Positions 36,588 through 45,511 of a stretch of 64,000 bases of DNA are shown in pieces. How positions within the stretch are numbered: the first letter of the stretch is position 1; each line of letters opens with the position of its first letter. This DNA is from Ferrimonas balearica (GTDB lineage Bacteria > Pseudomonadota > Gammaproteobacteria > Enterobacterales > Shewanellaceae). The position numbers and the translations under genes are program-made. The notes below the pieces were generated by a model. The model ran no database searches. It saw nothing but the letters and a program-made list of their open reading frames with translations, and was not told the DNA's origin. The DNA is taken from positions 682,001-746,000 of the forward strand of contig NZ_JAHVHW010000004.1 in NCBI RefSeq assembly GCF_019802055.1. Direction: 5' to 3'.

Positions 36588-36862
36588 TGGAACTGATGCT
36601 GCTGATCACCGTCTTCGTGGTGGCCCTGTTTCTTGGGGTGGAACTCATCACCAAGGTGCCGCCGACCCTGCACACTCCCCTGATGTCCGCCTCCAATGCC
36701 ATCTCCGGCATCACCCTGGTGGGCGCCCTGCTGGCCGCCGGTTCCGGTTCCGGCCTGCTGGTGAACATTCTGGGCTTTATCGCTGTGACCCTGGCCACCA
36801 TCAACGTGGTGGGCGGGTACATGGTCACCAACCGCATGCTGGCCATGTTCAAAAGGAAGTAA
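36587..36862 (+). CDS. NAD(P) transhydrogenase, membrane alpha-2 subunit
   Basis: 91 residues with three to four membrane helices. It is the small membrane subunit corresponding to the C-terminal part of E. coli PntA. Conserved family segment: KVPPTLHTPLMSASNAISGI. Its ATG overlaps the stop of the alpha-1 gene by one base, with AAGGAA inside the end of that gene. Together with PntB it forms the proton channel. Confidence 0.93.
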   Translation: MELMLLITVFVVALFLGVELITKVPPTLHTPLMSASNAISGITLVGALLAAGSGSGLLVNILGFIAVTLATINVVGGYMVTNRMLAMFKRK

Positions 36863-36868
36863 GGACCT

Positions 36869-38251
36869 ATGAGCGACATCCTGATTTATTCCAGTTACCT
36901 GGTAGCCGCGGTCCTCTTTATCCTCGGTATCAAGAACCTGACCAAGCCCCGTACCGCCGTACTGGGTAACCGTCTCTCCAGCATCGGTATGCTGATCGCC
37001 GTGGTGATCACCCTGCTGGATCGCAACATCATCAGCTTTGAGTGGATCATCGCCGGTATGGTGCTCGGGGGTGCCATCGGCGGCATCATGGCCCGCCGTG
37101 TGCAGATGACCTCCATGCCTGAAATGGTGGCGATGCTGAACGGCTTCGGCGGTGGTGCCTCCCTGTTCGTGGCCCTGGCCAACGCCTGGGACCCGGCTGC
37201 CGCCACCTCTCTGGTGGCCATGATCTCCATCGGCATCACCGTGCTGATCGGTGCTGTGACCCTGTCCGGTTCCTTCGTGGCCTTCGCCAAGCTGGCTGAG
37301 AAGATCTCCGGCAACCCCATCGCGGTACCGGGCAACACCTTCCTCAACGGTGCCCTGCTGCTGACCGGCCTGGGTCTGGTGGCGATGACCGTTATCGAAC
37401 CGACCAACCACGCCTGGCAGTTTGCCCTGGTCGCGGTAGCCCTGCTGCTGGGTCTGGCCCTGGTGCTGCCCATCGGTGGTGCGGACATGCCGGTGGTGAT
37501 CGCCCTGCTGAACTCTTACTCCGGTATCGCTGCGGCGACCGCAGGTTTCATCAGCGGCAACACCGTACTGATCATCTCCGGTTCCCTGGTGGGTGCGTCC
37601 GGTCTGATCCTGACTCAGATCATGTGTAAGGCGATGAACCGAAGCCTGCCCAACGTACTGTTTGGCGTGATGGCCGAAGGCGGCGAGACCATCGACGCGG
37701 ACGAGGTGTACGCCGGCAAGGTGAAATCCTCCTCCCCGGACGAAGTGGGCATGCTGCTGGAAACCGCAGAGCGTGTGGTTATCGTCCCTGGCTACGGTCT
37801 GGCCATGGCTCAGGCCCAGCACGCCGTGCGCGAACTGGCCGACGTACTGCAAGCCCGTGGGGCCGACGTGAAGTACGCCATCCACCCGGTTGCGGGACGG
37901 ATGCCGGGCCATATGAACGTACTGCTGGCGGAGGCGGAAGTGCCCTACGAGCAGTTGGTGGAGATGGACGAAATCAACCCGCAGTTTGAACAGACTGACG
38001 TGGCCATCGTTATCGGCGCCAACGACGTAACCAACCCGATGGCTCGTGAGGATAAAGGCAGCCCGATCTACGGCATGCCGATCCTCAACGTCGACAAAGC
38101 CAAAACCGTGGTGGTGGTGAAGCGCTCCCTGAGCCCCGGCTTTGCCGGTCTGCCCAACCCGCTGTTTGCCATGGATAACAGCCTGATGCTGTTCGGCGAT
38201 GGTAAGAAGGCGATTGTTGAGCTGACCGCTTCCTTGAAAGAAGCCGGCTAA
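36869..38251 (+). CDS. pntB: NAD(P) transhydrogenase, beta subunit
   Basis: 460 residues: about eight membrane helices in the first 260 residues, then the cytoplasmic NADP-binding domain III (IVPGYGLAMAQAQHAVREL; later IGANDVTNPMA and PIYGMPILNVDKA). The complex uses the proton motive force to make NADPH from NADH. This would supply the adjacent sulfite reductase, which needs three NADPH per sulfite. It lies 6 bases after the alpha-2 gene and is followed by a strong terminator. Confidence 0.96.
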   Translation: MSDILIYSSYLVAAVLFILGIKNLTKPRTAVLGNRLSSIGMLIAVVITLLDRNIISFEWIIAGMVLGGAIGGIMARRVQMTSMPEMVAMLNGFGGGASLFVALANAWDPAAATSLVAMISIGITVLIGAVTLSGSFVAFAKLAEKISGNPIAVPGNTFLNGALLLTGLGLVAMTVIEPTNHAWQFALVAVALLLGLALVLPIGGADMPVVIALLNSYSGIAAATAGFISGNTVLIISGSLVGASGLILTQIMCKAMNRSLPNVLFGVMAEGGETIDADEVYAGKVKSSSPDEVGMLLETAERVVIVPGYGLAMAQAQHAVRELADVLQARGADVKYAIHPVAGRMPGHMNVLLAEAEVPYEQLVEMDEINPQFEQTDVAIVIGANDVTNPMAREDKGSPIYGMPILNVDKAKTVVVVKRSLSPGFAGLPNPLFAMDNSLMLFGDGKKAIVELTASLKEAG

Positions 38252-38269
38252 ACACCCAGCTAAACCGAG

Positions 38270-38298
38270 AAAACGGCGCCCAAATGGCGCCGTTTTTT
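38270..38298 (+). terminator. Terminator of the pnt operon
   Basis: ACGGCGCC/GGCGCCGT stem with a 5-base loop, preceded by A and followed by six T. Confidence 0.92.
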
Positions 38299-38411
38299 AT
38301 TGGATTCCGCCAACGCTTATCGAACCATAGCCCCCGGGCATCGGCCTGAACCTGTTCATCTTTTGCCCAACGGGTATTATCGACTGACCCCCTGTTGGCG
38401 AAGGATGCCCC

Positions 38412-39680
38412 ATGAAAGACGAAACCCTCTCCCTGCACTTTGGCTACGAAACCGACCCCACCACCAAGTCGGTGGCGACACCCATCTATCAGACCGTGGC
38501 GTACGAGTTTGACGACGCCCAGCACGGCGCCGACCTGTTCAACCTGTCGGTGGCGGGCAACATCTACACCCGCATCATGAACCCCACCAACGATGTGCTG
38601 GAGAAGCGGATGGCGGCACTGGAGGGGGGCATTGGCGCCCTGGCGGTCAGCGCGGGCAGCGCCGCTATCAACTACGCCATCCAGACGCTGGCGCAGGCGG
38701 GGGACAACATCATCTCCACCCCGCAGCTCTATGGCGGCACCTACACCCTGTTTGCCCATATGTTGCCGACCCAGGGCATTGAGGTGCGCTTTGCCAAGGA
38801 CGACAAACCGGAGAGCCTGGCGGCGCTGATCGATGAAAACACCAAGGCGGTGTACTGCGAGAGCATCGGCAACCCGGCGGGCAACATTGTTGATATTGAG
38901 CGTCTGGCGGAGCTGGCTCACGCCCAGGGGGTACCGGTTATCGTGGACAATACAGTGGCCACCCCCGCCCTGTGCAAGCCGATAGCCTTTGGTGCGGATA
39001 TCGTGGTGCACTCCCTCACCAAGTACGTGGGTGGCCATGGCACCACGCTGGGGGGCATCATTGTCGATTCCGGTCGTTTCCCCTGGGCCCAGCACAAAGC
39101 CCGCTTCCCGATGCTCAATGAGCCGGAGCCTGCCTATCACGGCGTGGTTTACACCGAGGCCTTTGGCGATGCCGCCTACATCGGCCGGGCCCGTACCGTG
39201 CCGCTGCGTAACACCGGTTCCGCCCTCTCTCCGATGAACGCCTTTATGCTGCTGCAGGGGCTGGAAACCCTGTCGCTGAGGATGGAGCGCCATACCGAAA
39301 ACGCCCGCAAGGTGGCGGAGTATCTGCAGAGTCACGAAAAGGTCAGCTGGGTCAGTTATGCGGGGCTGCCGGACTCCCCCTATTTCCCGCTGGCGGAGAA
39401 GTACACCGGGGGCAAACCCTCAGGGATCCTCTCCTTCGGACTGAGGGATGGGTATGAGGCGGGCGTGCGCTTTTACGATGCCCTGAAGATCTTTAAGCGG
39501 CTGGTGAACATCGGCGACGCCAAATCCCTGGCCTGCCACCCCGCCTCCACCACCCACCGTCAGCTGACCGAAGCGGAGCAGCAGCAGGCCGGCGTCTCCC
39601 CGGAGATGATCCGTTTGTCGGTGGGCATCGAGCACATCGATGACATCCTGGCGGACCTGGAACAGGCCCTGAGCGCCTGA
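38412..39680 (+). CDS. metY: O-acetylhomoserine sulfhydrylase
   Basis: 422 residues, a PLP enzyme of the Cys/Met metabolism family. The Schiff-base Lys204 is in HSLTKYVGGHG; the length and the extra segment around 230-260 (PEPAYHGVVYTEAFG) are typical of MetY rather than MetB or MetC. It joins sulfide to O-acetylhomoserine to make homocysteine, using the sulfide made by CysJI. AAGGA precedes the ATG. Monocistronic, 160 bases after pntB. No clear MetJ box was seen. Confidence 0.93.
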   Translation: MKDETLSLHFGYETDPTTKSVATPIYQTVAYEFDDAQHGADLFNLSVAGNIYTRIMNPTNDVLEKRMAALEGGIGALAVSAGSAAINYAIQTLAQAGDNIISTPQLYGGTYTLFAHMLPTQGIEVRFAKDDKPESLAALIDENTKAVYCESIGNPAGNIVDIERLAELAHAQGVPVIVDNTVATPALCKPIAFGADIVVHSLTKYVGGHGTTLGGIIVDSGRFPWAQHKARFPMLNEPEPAYHGVVYTEAFGDAAYIGRARTVPLRNTGSALSPMNAFMLLQGLETLSLRMERHTENARKVAEYLQSHEKVSWVSYAGLPDSPYFPLAEKYTGGKPSGILSFGLRDGYEAGVRFYDALKIFKRLVNIGDAKSLACHPASTTHRQLTEAEQQQAGVSPEMIRLSVGIEHIDDILADLEQALSA

Positions 39681-39831
39681 GTCCGGATGGCACTAGGACT
39701 CCGCTTGCCCACCGGGCAGGCGGGGTCAGCCGCACAACCTCCTGTTAAAGGGCATCGGACGCTTCCCCTGCCGGTGGTATACTTGCCCCATTACGCTTTT
39801 CCTACGGCCTGTGGCCACGCTAAGGAACCCC

Positions 39832-40188
39832 ATGAAACTCAAGCAGGAGCTGCATCAGCTCAACAACAAGCTCAATGGCGCTAAACGCAAGTTGGATGCG
39901 GCTCACCGCCGCGGTGACCAGCCGGTGATCGACCAGTTCAATGAAGAGATCGCCGCACTGAATAAGCGCATCGAGAGCGTCAAAACCACCCTGAACCGCC
40001 AGGTGAATCAGCAGGGCGCCAAAGTGCAGTCCCTGCCTTTCCACCGGACGCTGACCAAAGCGGAGCAGGCGGACCTGGGCAAGCTGAAGAAATCGGTAAG
40101 AGGTCTGGTGGTGGTACACCCGATGACCGCACTGGGCCGGGAGATGGGGCTGGAGCAGGTCACCGGCTTCGCGCCCAAGAAGTTCTGA
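39832..40188 (+). CDS. yibL: YibL family ribosome-associated protein
   Basis: 118 residues. The N-terminal half is a coiled coil; the C-terminal half carries the near-invariant block RTLTKAEQADLGKLKKSVRG then VVVHPMTALGREMGLE, which matches E. coli YibL closely. E. coli YibL co-sediments with ribosomes; its role is unknown. ATG at 39832 follows AAGGA; a frame start at 39811 is unsupported. Its own terminator follows. Confidence 0.92.
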   Translation: MKLKQELHQLNNKLNGAKRKLDAAHRRGDQPVIDQFNEEIAALNKRIESVKTTLNRQVNQQGAKVQSLPFHRTLTKAEQADLGKLKKSVRGLVVVHPMTALGREMGLEQVTGFAPKKF

Positions 40189-40200
40189 CCCCCAGAACAA

Positions 40201-40232
40201 AGAACCCCCGCTTCGGCGGGGGTTCTGCTTTT
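40201..40232 (+). terminator. Terminator after yibL
   Basis: A perfect 11-bp stem AGAACCCCCGC/GCGGGGGTTCT with a TTCG loop, then GCTTTT. It also lies at the end of the convergent yihD gene. Confidence 0.9.
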
Positions 40233-40236
40233 GGAA

Positions 40237-40518
40237 TCAGCGCTCGCTGTCGTCAAAGCCACGGGCTTTGAGGATGGCGCTCTTCCAGTCGAAGTCTTCG
40301 ACGTAGTCCTTGGCGATACCGGGAATCATCTTGCCTTCGCCGGTCTCTTTCATCTTCAGATGGTAGATCAGCACATCGTCGGTCAATTCCGCCAGCGGCC
40401 CCTGAAAGCCCGCCTCTTCGGCCAATTTGGCCAGCATCTGGGTCAGGTTCAGATCCTGATGCTTCTGCCAAACCGGCTCCAGCAACTCCAACAGTTCATC
40501 AATACGATGGCAAGACAT
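40237..40518 (-). CDS. yihD: YihD family protein
   Basis: 93 residues, the usual size of the DUF1040 family. Conserved features: [20 protein letters not shown] at the N-terminus, [12 protein letters not shown] and [12 protein letters not shown]. Function unknown; in E. coli it is a small acidic cytoplasmic protein. GAGGAG precedes ATG at 40518; a longer frame to 40611 is unsupported. It lies 103 bases downstream of viaA on the same strand. Confidence 0.9.
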   Translation of the reverse strand: MSCHRIDELLELLEPVWQKHQDLNLTQMLAKLAEEAGFQGPLAELTDDVLIYHLKMKETGEGKMIPGIAKDYVEDFDWKSAILKARGFDDSER

Positions 40519-40621
40519 GGGCGCTCCTCTACTACCTGGACGCGAAAAATGGGAATAGGGGCACATTATGCCCCAGCAACGTGACACCGCTCCAGCATCT
40601 TCCACCAGCAAAGTGAAAGTT

Positions 40622-42100
40622 TCAGCCCTTTTTCGCCTTCACCCGTCCCCAAATCGAGGTTTCCATCGGCCAGTGGTGGTTCATCTGTTCGAGCAGTGCG
40701 ACATTGCCCTCCCGCGACAGTGCCACCGCATGGAAACGGTTGCCCCGCTGCTGCGCCGCCTCCAGCGACGTCAGTGCCTCCCCCTTCAGCCGGGGGGCAA
40801 TAAAGTCGGACACCACCACCACATCCGCATTGGCAAAGGGCACCAGGTTCAGAGCATCGCAGGCGTGCTCGATACACTTGCTGATGTCGGTGCCGCCATG
40901 AAAGCGGTAACCCAGAAAATCCCGGGCCTGACTCAGCCCCTGCCCGCCCAGCAGGTCGAATTCGGTGACGGCGGTGGAGAAGATCATCACCCGGCAGTCC
41001 CGGTCGCCTTTGACCGCCTCACGCATCAGCGCCAGTGCCAGCGCCTTGGCGCAGCGCTCGGGTTGCCCGGCCATGGACGCGGAGGTGTCGATGCAGAGGA
41101 TAAAGGGCCCGCCGTTGTCCTCGATATCAGCGCGACGATGGCGGAACACCGGCTTGAGCTGGCCCTTCTCCGGCATCTTGCCCTTCATTTCGTAGATCAG
41201 CAGTTGAGAGTCGATCAACTGCTTAAAGAACAACAGCTCCAGCTCTTCGGTAGAGAGCAGCGAGGTGGCCACCGCCAGCAGACGACCCAGGTCTTTACCC
41301 TGCTGCACCCCGGCCACCTCCTCTGGGAGGGTGGCGAAGCGCTGTTCCGATACCAGCGCCTTCTCCTTCACCCGCTTTAACGGGCCCCGGTTGGAGGCTT
41401 TGGCCATCTTGCCGATCTGGGAAGCCAGACGCTGGATCTCCGGCTGCTTACCAAGAAAATCCGCCAGTTGGGTCAGCCCCTTCATCTGGTGACGGGAGAG
41501 CGCCACATCCGCCATGTCCCAGAGTCGTCCCACTTCGGAGGGGTGATCCACCGGGATCAACGCGCTCAGATCTTCCGCCCCTTCAAGACGGCGATACAGG
41601 TCCGACAGCAGTTCCGCCCGCTGTTCATCCAGCAGGGCCAGTTGCTCCGCCAGATGGCGCTGTTCCAGGCTTTGCTCCCACTCCGCAATCAGCGTGTCGT
41701 GGGCGTGACTCAAGGTCGAGATTGGCATCAGGGGCAGCTTTTCTGCGAGGGTGCGTAATGCCCCCTCCATCGGCGAGTTGCCCTTCAGTTGCAGACGAAA
41801 GGCAGGCAGCGCCTCCTCCAGCTCCGCCGGGTCCAGCGCGCGGCAGCGCTCAAGCAGGGTGATCTCACGACGGGCGGCAGCCGACAGACTTTGGTGGTTC
41901 AACACCGCCAGCAGGCGATCGCCCCACTGCTCCACCTCGCGCTCCAGCGCATGGTTGAGCCCCTCGTGATTCAACCGCCGCTCCCGGCGCACCTGCTGAA
42001 TGATGGCGTCCTGCTGACGCTCCATCACCCGACCCAGCATCGACTTTAACGCCTGCTGCTGAGCCGGATCCCGGCGCGCCCGCTCGGTATCAAACGGCAT
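40622..42100 (-). CDS. viaA: VWA-domain protein ViaA, RavA partner
   Basis: 492 residues. A helical N-terminal part is followed by a von Willebrand A domain with an intact metal-binding MIDAS motif DTSAS at 338-342 and the downstream [10 protein letters not shown] segment. ViaA stimulates the RavA ATPase; in E. coli the pair influences respiratory complex I/fumarate reductase and aminoglycoside sensitivity. It overlaps the end of ravA by 11 bases, so translation is coupled; its own ribosome-binding site is weak. Confidence 0.94.
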   Translation of the reverse strand: MPFDTERARRDPAQQQALKSMLGRVMERQQDAIIQQVRRERRLNHEGLNHALEREVEQWGDRLLAVLNHQSLSAAARREITLLERCRALDPAELEEALPAFRLQLKGNSPMEGALRTLAEKLPLMPISTLSHAHDTLIAEWEQSLEQRHLAEQLALLDEQRAELLSDLYRRLEGAEDLSALIPVDHPSEVGRLWDMADVALSRHQMKGLTQLADFLGKQPEIQRLASQIGKMAKASNRGPLKRVKEKALVSEQRFATLPEEVAGVQQGKDLGRLLAVATSLLSTEELELLFFKQLIDSQLLIYEMKGKMPEKGQLKPVFRHRRADIEDNGGPFILCIDTSASMAGQPERCAKALALALMREAVKGDRDCRVMIFSTAVTEFDLLGGQGLSQARDFLGYRFHGGTDISKCIEHACDALNLVPFANADVVVVSDFIAPRLKGEALTSLEAAQQRGNRFHAVALSREGNVALLEQMNHHWPMETSIWGRVKAKKG

Positions 42101-43721
42101 GGTAAGCGGCCTGAATGCGCGTTCCCAGCGCCTGGGCCTGCTCGATGGACTGCTCCAACGAACCCAGTTGTTGCGCCAGGGCGTCCAGACTTTCGGTCAC
42201 CATGTCGGTCAGATCGGTATCGATAAAGTTGTGCGGCATGGTGGTGTTGAAGTTGTTGCGATAGATCCTGGCCTCCTGCGCCAGTGTGCGGGCCTCAGTG
42301 ACGATCTTAGCCAACGCCTCATCCCAGCCATTACGGGTATCACGACTGACCGGCCAGGGGCCCAGCACCGCCAGCGGGATCTCAGCGCCCGCCACATCTT
42401 TCACAATCAGACGCTGGTCGGCATCCAGGCCAAGCTGAACGTGGTAGGAGTGGCGTTCCAGATCGTTGATAAACACCGGCACCGTGCCCTCTCCGGCCAC
42501 CACTCGCTTCTGCAGTTCAGACGCCGCCACCCGGATGCGGGCCAGATCCTCCTCCACTTCCTGGCTGACCGCGCCGCAGGGCATCAGCGGCAGCAGAGTC
42601 ACCATCGGGCCAACCCCCGCACGGTTCTCAGTCACCGCTTCAACAAGGTTGAGTTCCACCCGCTCACCGCGCAGGCCGCTGGAGCGTATCAGCCCCGGTG
42701 CCAGCCCTTCTGCCCGGGCACGCTCCAGTCGAGCCAGTTCACCCTGCAGGAACAGGATCTGACGCTGGGTTTCCCCCTGCTCAAACGCCACTTCCCGGGC
42801 ATACTCGCTCATCACGCCCTGGATCCGCTCCCGCGTGGCCATATCCCGCCACAGGCAGTTGCGCAGAATCAGCAGGTCCGTCGGCGACACGGTCATGCGG
42901 CCGTTGTAGTAGGCCGATGCCCGCAGCAGGGATACCGACTTCTTCCAGCGACGGTCAGAGATATAGAGGTCCAACTCGGGGTTGGCCTCCTGACGCTCAT
43001 CCACCAGCAGCTTAAGCTGGTACAGCTTCTCAAACACCGCTTCGGGCAGGGTGACCTGCTTGACCTCCTGCTGCCAGCGCTCGTACTCCTCTTCGGTGAT
43101 CTTCAGCCCTTCCGGCACCGGGTCACCGTAGACGTCAGAGGTGTCGTTGATCATCGCCTGGAAGTGGCCCTTCTCCGCCACTTTGTCGGCGTATACCCGC
43201 AGCAGCATCCGGTCGTACAGCGGCTCCAGGCTGGAGTCGCCGTCCGGCAGTTCGTTGGAGGCGGTGATCAGCAGGCGCATCGGCACTTTGATCTCCTGAT
43301 TGCCGTTGCGATAGACCTTTTCGTTCACCACGGTCAGCAGGGTGTTGAGGATCGCAGGGCCCGCTTTCCAGATCTCATCCAGGAACACCACGGTGGATTC
43401 CGGCAGGTACCCCTCCGTCAGACGCACATAGCGCCCCTCCTCTTTCAACGCCTGGATGGAGAGAGGGCCGAACAGCTCCTCCGGGGTGGAGAAGCGGTTC
43501 ATCAGGTATTCGAAGGCGGTGCCCTCTTTAAAGGCGTGCATGATGCGGCGGGCGATCAGGCTCTTGCCGATCCCCGGAGGCCCCAGCAGAAACACACTCT
43601 GGCCGGTCAGCGCCGCCAACAGACAGAGCTTAAAGGCGCGATCGCGCTCATAGACCCCGGTAGAGAGTGCCTGAACCAGGCGGGTGATGCGGGTCGCTAA
43701 CCGCTGAGCTTCGTCGGACAT
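42090..43721 (-). CDS. ravA: MoxR-type AAA+ ATPase RavA
   Basis: 543 residues. Walker A is GPPGIGKS at 47-54; Walker B VVFLDEIWKAGP follows; sensor and lid segments come next (NELPDGDSSLEPLYDRMLLRVY). The C-terminal half is the triple-helix/LARA-type extension which in E. coli binds the lysine decarboxylase LdcI. RavA forms hexamers that work with ViaA. First gene of the ravA-viaA pair. A short palindrome lies about 26 bases upstream of the start. Confidence 0.94.
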   Translation of the reverse strand: MSDEAQRLATRITRLVQALSTGVYERDRAFKLCLLAALTGQSVFLLGPPGIGKSLIARRIMHAFKEGTAFEYLMNRFSTPEELFGPLSIQALKEEGRYVRLTEGYLPESTVVFLDEIWKAGPAILNTLLTVVNEKVYRNGNQEIKVPMRLLITASNELPDGDSSLEPLYDRMLLRVYADKVAEKGHFQAMINDTSDVYGDPVPEGLKITEEEYERWQQEVKQVTLPEAVFEKLYQLKLLVDERQEANPELDLYISDRRWKKSVSLLRASAYYNGRMTVSPTDLLILRNCLWRDMATRERIQGVMSEYAREVAFEQGETQRQILFLQGELARLERARAEGLAPGLIRSSGLRGERVELNLVEAVTENRAGVGPMVTLLPLMPCGAVSQEVEEDLARIRVAASELQKRVVAGEGTVPVFINDLERHSYHVQLGLDADQRLIVKDVAGAEIPLAVLGPWPVSRDTRNGWDEALAKIVTEARTLAQEARIYRNNFNTTMPHNFIDTDLTDMVTESLDALAQQLGSLEQSIEQAQALGTRIQAAYHAV

Positions 43722-43746
43722 CCTTGCAAAACCTTATTGAAAACTT

Positions 43747-43759
43747 GTTGCAATGCAAC
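43747..43759. promoter_or_regulatory. Palindrome upstream of ravA
   Basis: Perfect GTTGCA-A-TGCAAC inverted repeat, 25 bases before the ravA start. It could be an operator or chance; no matching regulator is known to me. Confidence 0.3.
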
Positions 43760-43804
43760 TTACACCCCGCTCACAGGGGGGGCAACGGGCAAACCTCACA
43801 AAGC

Positions 43805-43835
43805 AAAGTGCGCGCCCCCTGGGCGCGCACTTTTT
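43805..43835. terminator. Terminator of the deacylase gene
   Basis: A perfect 13-bp stem AAAGTGCGCGCCC/GGGCGCGCACTTT with a 3-base loop, with five T on the plus side and a weaker T tract on the minus side. Confidence 0.82.
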
Positions 43836-43838
43836 CGT

Positions 43839-44834
43839 CTATTTGTGATGCAGCAGACGTACCAGCAGGGTGCCGGGCTCTCTCAGTGGGTCGTCATTCA
43901 GGCTCAGCACCCACCCCGCCACCGGGGCGTAATAGCGCCGCGCCTCCGCACCAAAGGCGTCGTACTGAATCGCCACCAGATCCCCCTCTTTCACCGGCTG
44001 GCCCAGAGCCACCTGGGGCAACGCCATGCCACCGAGTTCAGCTCGTACCGTGGTGGTCACATCGCCCTCCATCGGCACCGAAACCGGCTCACACCCTTTG
44101 GGAGTGGCACGCGCATCGGTCATGCCCAGATGGGCCAGAACCCGGTGAAGGCCCGCCACTGCCCGCTGAACGGTATGGGGTTCCGCCACGCTGCCGCCCC
44201 CCACTTCAATGGTGATGCAGGGTACCCCTTGCTGGTTCCACACGGTTTCCAACACGCCCGGCTCGCCGGGATCGTCCTGAATGGCGTCCGGCCCCAGTGC
44301 CCGGGCCATCGCCAGCGCTTGCGGTATCCGGTAGTCGGCAAACACAAACAGCGGGTAGCGGGCGCCCCGGGTCTGGGTGTGCAGATCCAGCGCGTAGTCG
44401 GCGTTGCCCTCCAGCAGTTGGGTCCAGACCCGATGCAGGTAACGCTCGGCGCTGTTGCCCTCTGCCCGGCCCGGGAAGATGCGGTTGAAGTTGACGCTAG
44501 AGCAGTCAGGATCGCCGGGGAAGAAGTCCCGATGACGGGCCAGCATGCCGGACGGGTTCAAGCCGGGAACCAGAATCACGGTGCCTGCCAGTTGCTCCGG
44601 ATCCAGCTCACGACCCAGCTGCTGAGCCGTCAGAACGCCATTGAGCTCATCACCATGCACACCGGCGGTGATCATCACCCTCGGGCCGGGACGAGCGCCC
44701 CGGTAGACCAGCACCGGCACCTGCCAGCTCTGGCCCAGGCCGTTGGGCAGGACATCAAATCGAAACGGGTGGCGGCCCGCAGGAAGGTCGTCCAGCATCA
44801 GGCGCTGGATCAGGGGAGCGGAATGAAACGGCAT
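43839..44834 (-). CDS. Succinylglutamate desuccinylase/aspartoacylase family protein
   Basis: 331 residues, M14-like zinc amidohydrolase. The metal motif is GVHGDELNG (His and Glu ligands), with the third ligand probably His in LDLHTQTRG and the catalytic Glu in ITIEVGGG. It removes an acyl group from an N-acyl amino acid or similar small molecule. It is not clearly AstE or AspA, and no arginine-succinyltransferase genes are nearby, so the substrate is open. It lies 8 bases after the exonuclease gene on the same strand, so they probably share a transcript. Confidence 0.85.
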   Translation of the reverse strand: MPFHSAPLIQRLMLDDLPAGRHPFRFDVLPNGLGQSWQVPVLVYRGARPGPRVMITAGVHGDELNGVLTAQQLGRELDPEQLAGTVILVPGLNPSGMLARHRDFFPGDPDCSSVNFNRIFPGRAEGNSAERYLHRVWTQLLEGNADYALDLHTQTRGARYPLFVFADYRIPQALAMARALGPDAIQDDPGEPGVLETVWNQQGVPCITIEVGGGSVAEPHTVQRAVAGLHRVLAHLGMTDARATPKGCEPVSVPMEGDVTTTVRAELGGMALPQVALGQPVKEGDLVAIQYDAFGAEARRYYAPVAGWVLSLNDDPLREPGTLLVRLLHHK

Positions 44835-44842
44835 GACACTCC

Positions 44843-45433
44843 TTACAGGTTGTCGCTTGGCTTGAGCGCGGGAAAGAGCGTCCCGGCGCGGATCATCGCC
44901 AACACCAGGTTGGCCAGGGTCAGGGCATCGGCTTCCGCATTGTGTTGCGGCTCAGCCACCTCCACCCCGTAGCGGACCGCCGCCCGCTTTAACGACGCAC
45001 GCTCTCGCCGGTTATCAAAGAAACTGAATCGGTAGTAATCGGCCAGGTTGAACAGGCCGTTGTGGAAGGGGTACGGGACGGACTTGGCTACGAAGTCGGG
45101 CTCCATCCAGGCCCGCTCATCGCCCCAACTGACCAGTGCGTTCCAGGGTTGGCCAACGCCCCACTTGGTGGTCAGCAGTTCCGCCACTTGAGCCAGTGGC
45201 ATACCACGCTTATCCAGGGTGCCCTGGCTGATGCCGGTCAACTCATAACAGAACTTGCTGATGCCGTGTCGGGTGTTGCTGACGTAGTAGCTCCCGGTCC
45301 GGCTCACTTCAAAGTTCTCCAGATCGATCTCCGCCAGACCAAACTGGATGATCTCCAGGGTCTGTGCTTTCTGATACTCCGGGTTTTCCCAGCAGGTCAG
45401 TTCGGTGTCGATACAGAGGATCCGTTTGCCCAT
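44843..45433 (-). CDS. DEDDh 3'-5' exonuclease, ERI-1-like
   Basis: 196 residues, a single exonuclease domain. Motif I is CIDTELTCWE (Asp8, Glu10), motif II lies in SWGDERAWMEPD, and motif III is HNAEADA near residue 171, with the His and Asp of the DEDDh class. The LTCWE variant resembles eukaryotic ERI-1/Snipper exoribonucleases more than the DnaQ or RNase T type. Substrate in bacteria unknown. ATG at 45433 is the family start. It follows a terminator, so it heads its own unit with the deacylase gene. Confidence 0.85.
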   Translation of the reverse strand: MGKRILCIDTELTCWENPEYQKAQTLEIIQFGLAEIDLENFEVSRTGSYYVSNTRHGISKFCYELTGISQGTLDKRGMPLAQVAELLTTKWGVGQPWNALVSWGDERAWMEPDFVAKSVPYPFHNGLFNLADYYRFSFFDNRRERASLKRAAVRYGVEVAEPQHNAEADALTLANLVLAMIRAGTLFPALKPSDNL

Positions 45434-45454
45434 TGCGGTCTCATTTGTCCAACA

Positions 45455-45478
45455 AAAGCGGGCCCGCAGGCCCGCTTT
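45455..45478 (-). terminator. Terminator of the yfcC-like gene
   Basis: AAAGCGGGCC/GGCCCGCTTT stem with CGCA loop; TTTTGTT follows on the minus strand. Confidence 0.88.
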
Positions 45479-45511
45479 CAAGTATTCCCGTTATTCTTCC
45501 GTTCGCAAAGA

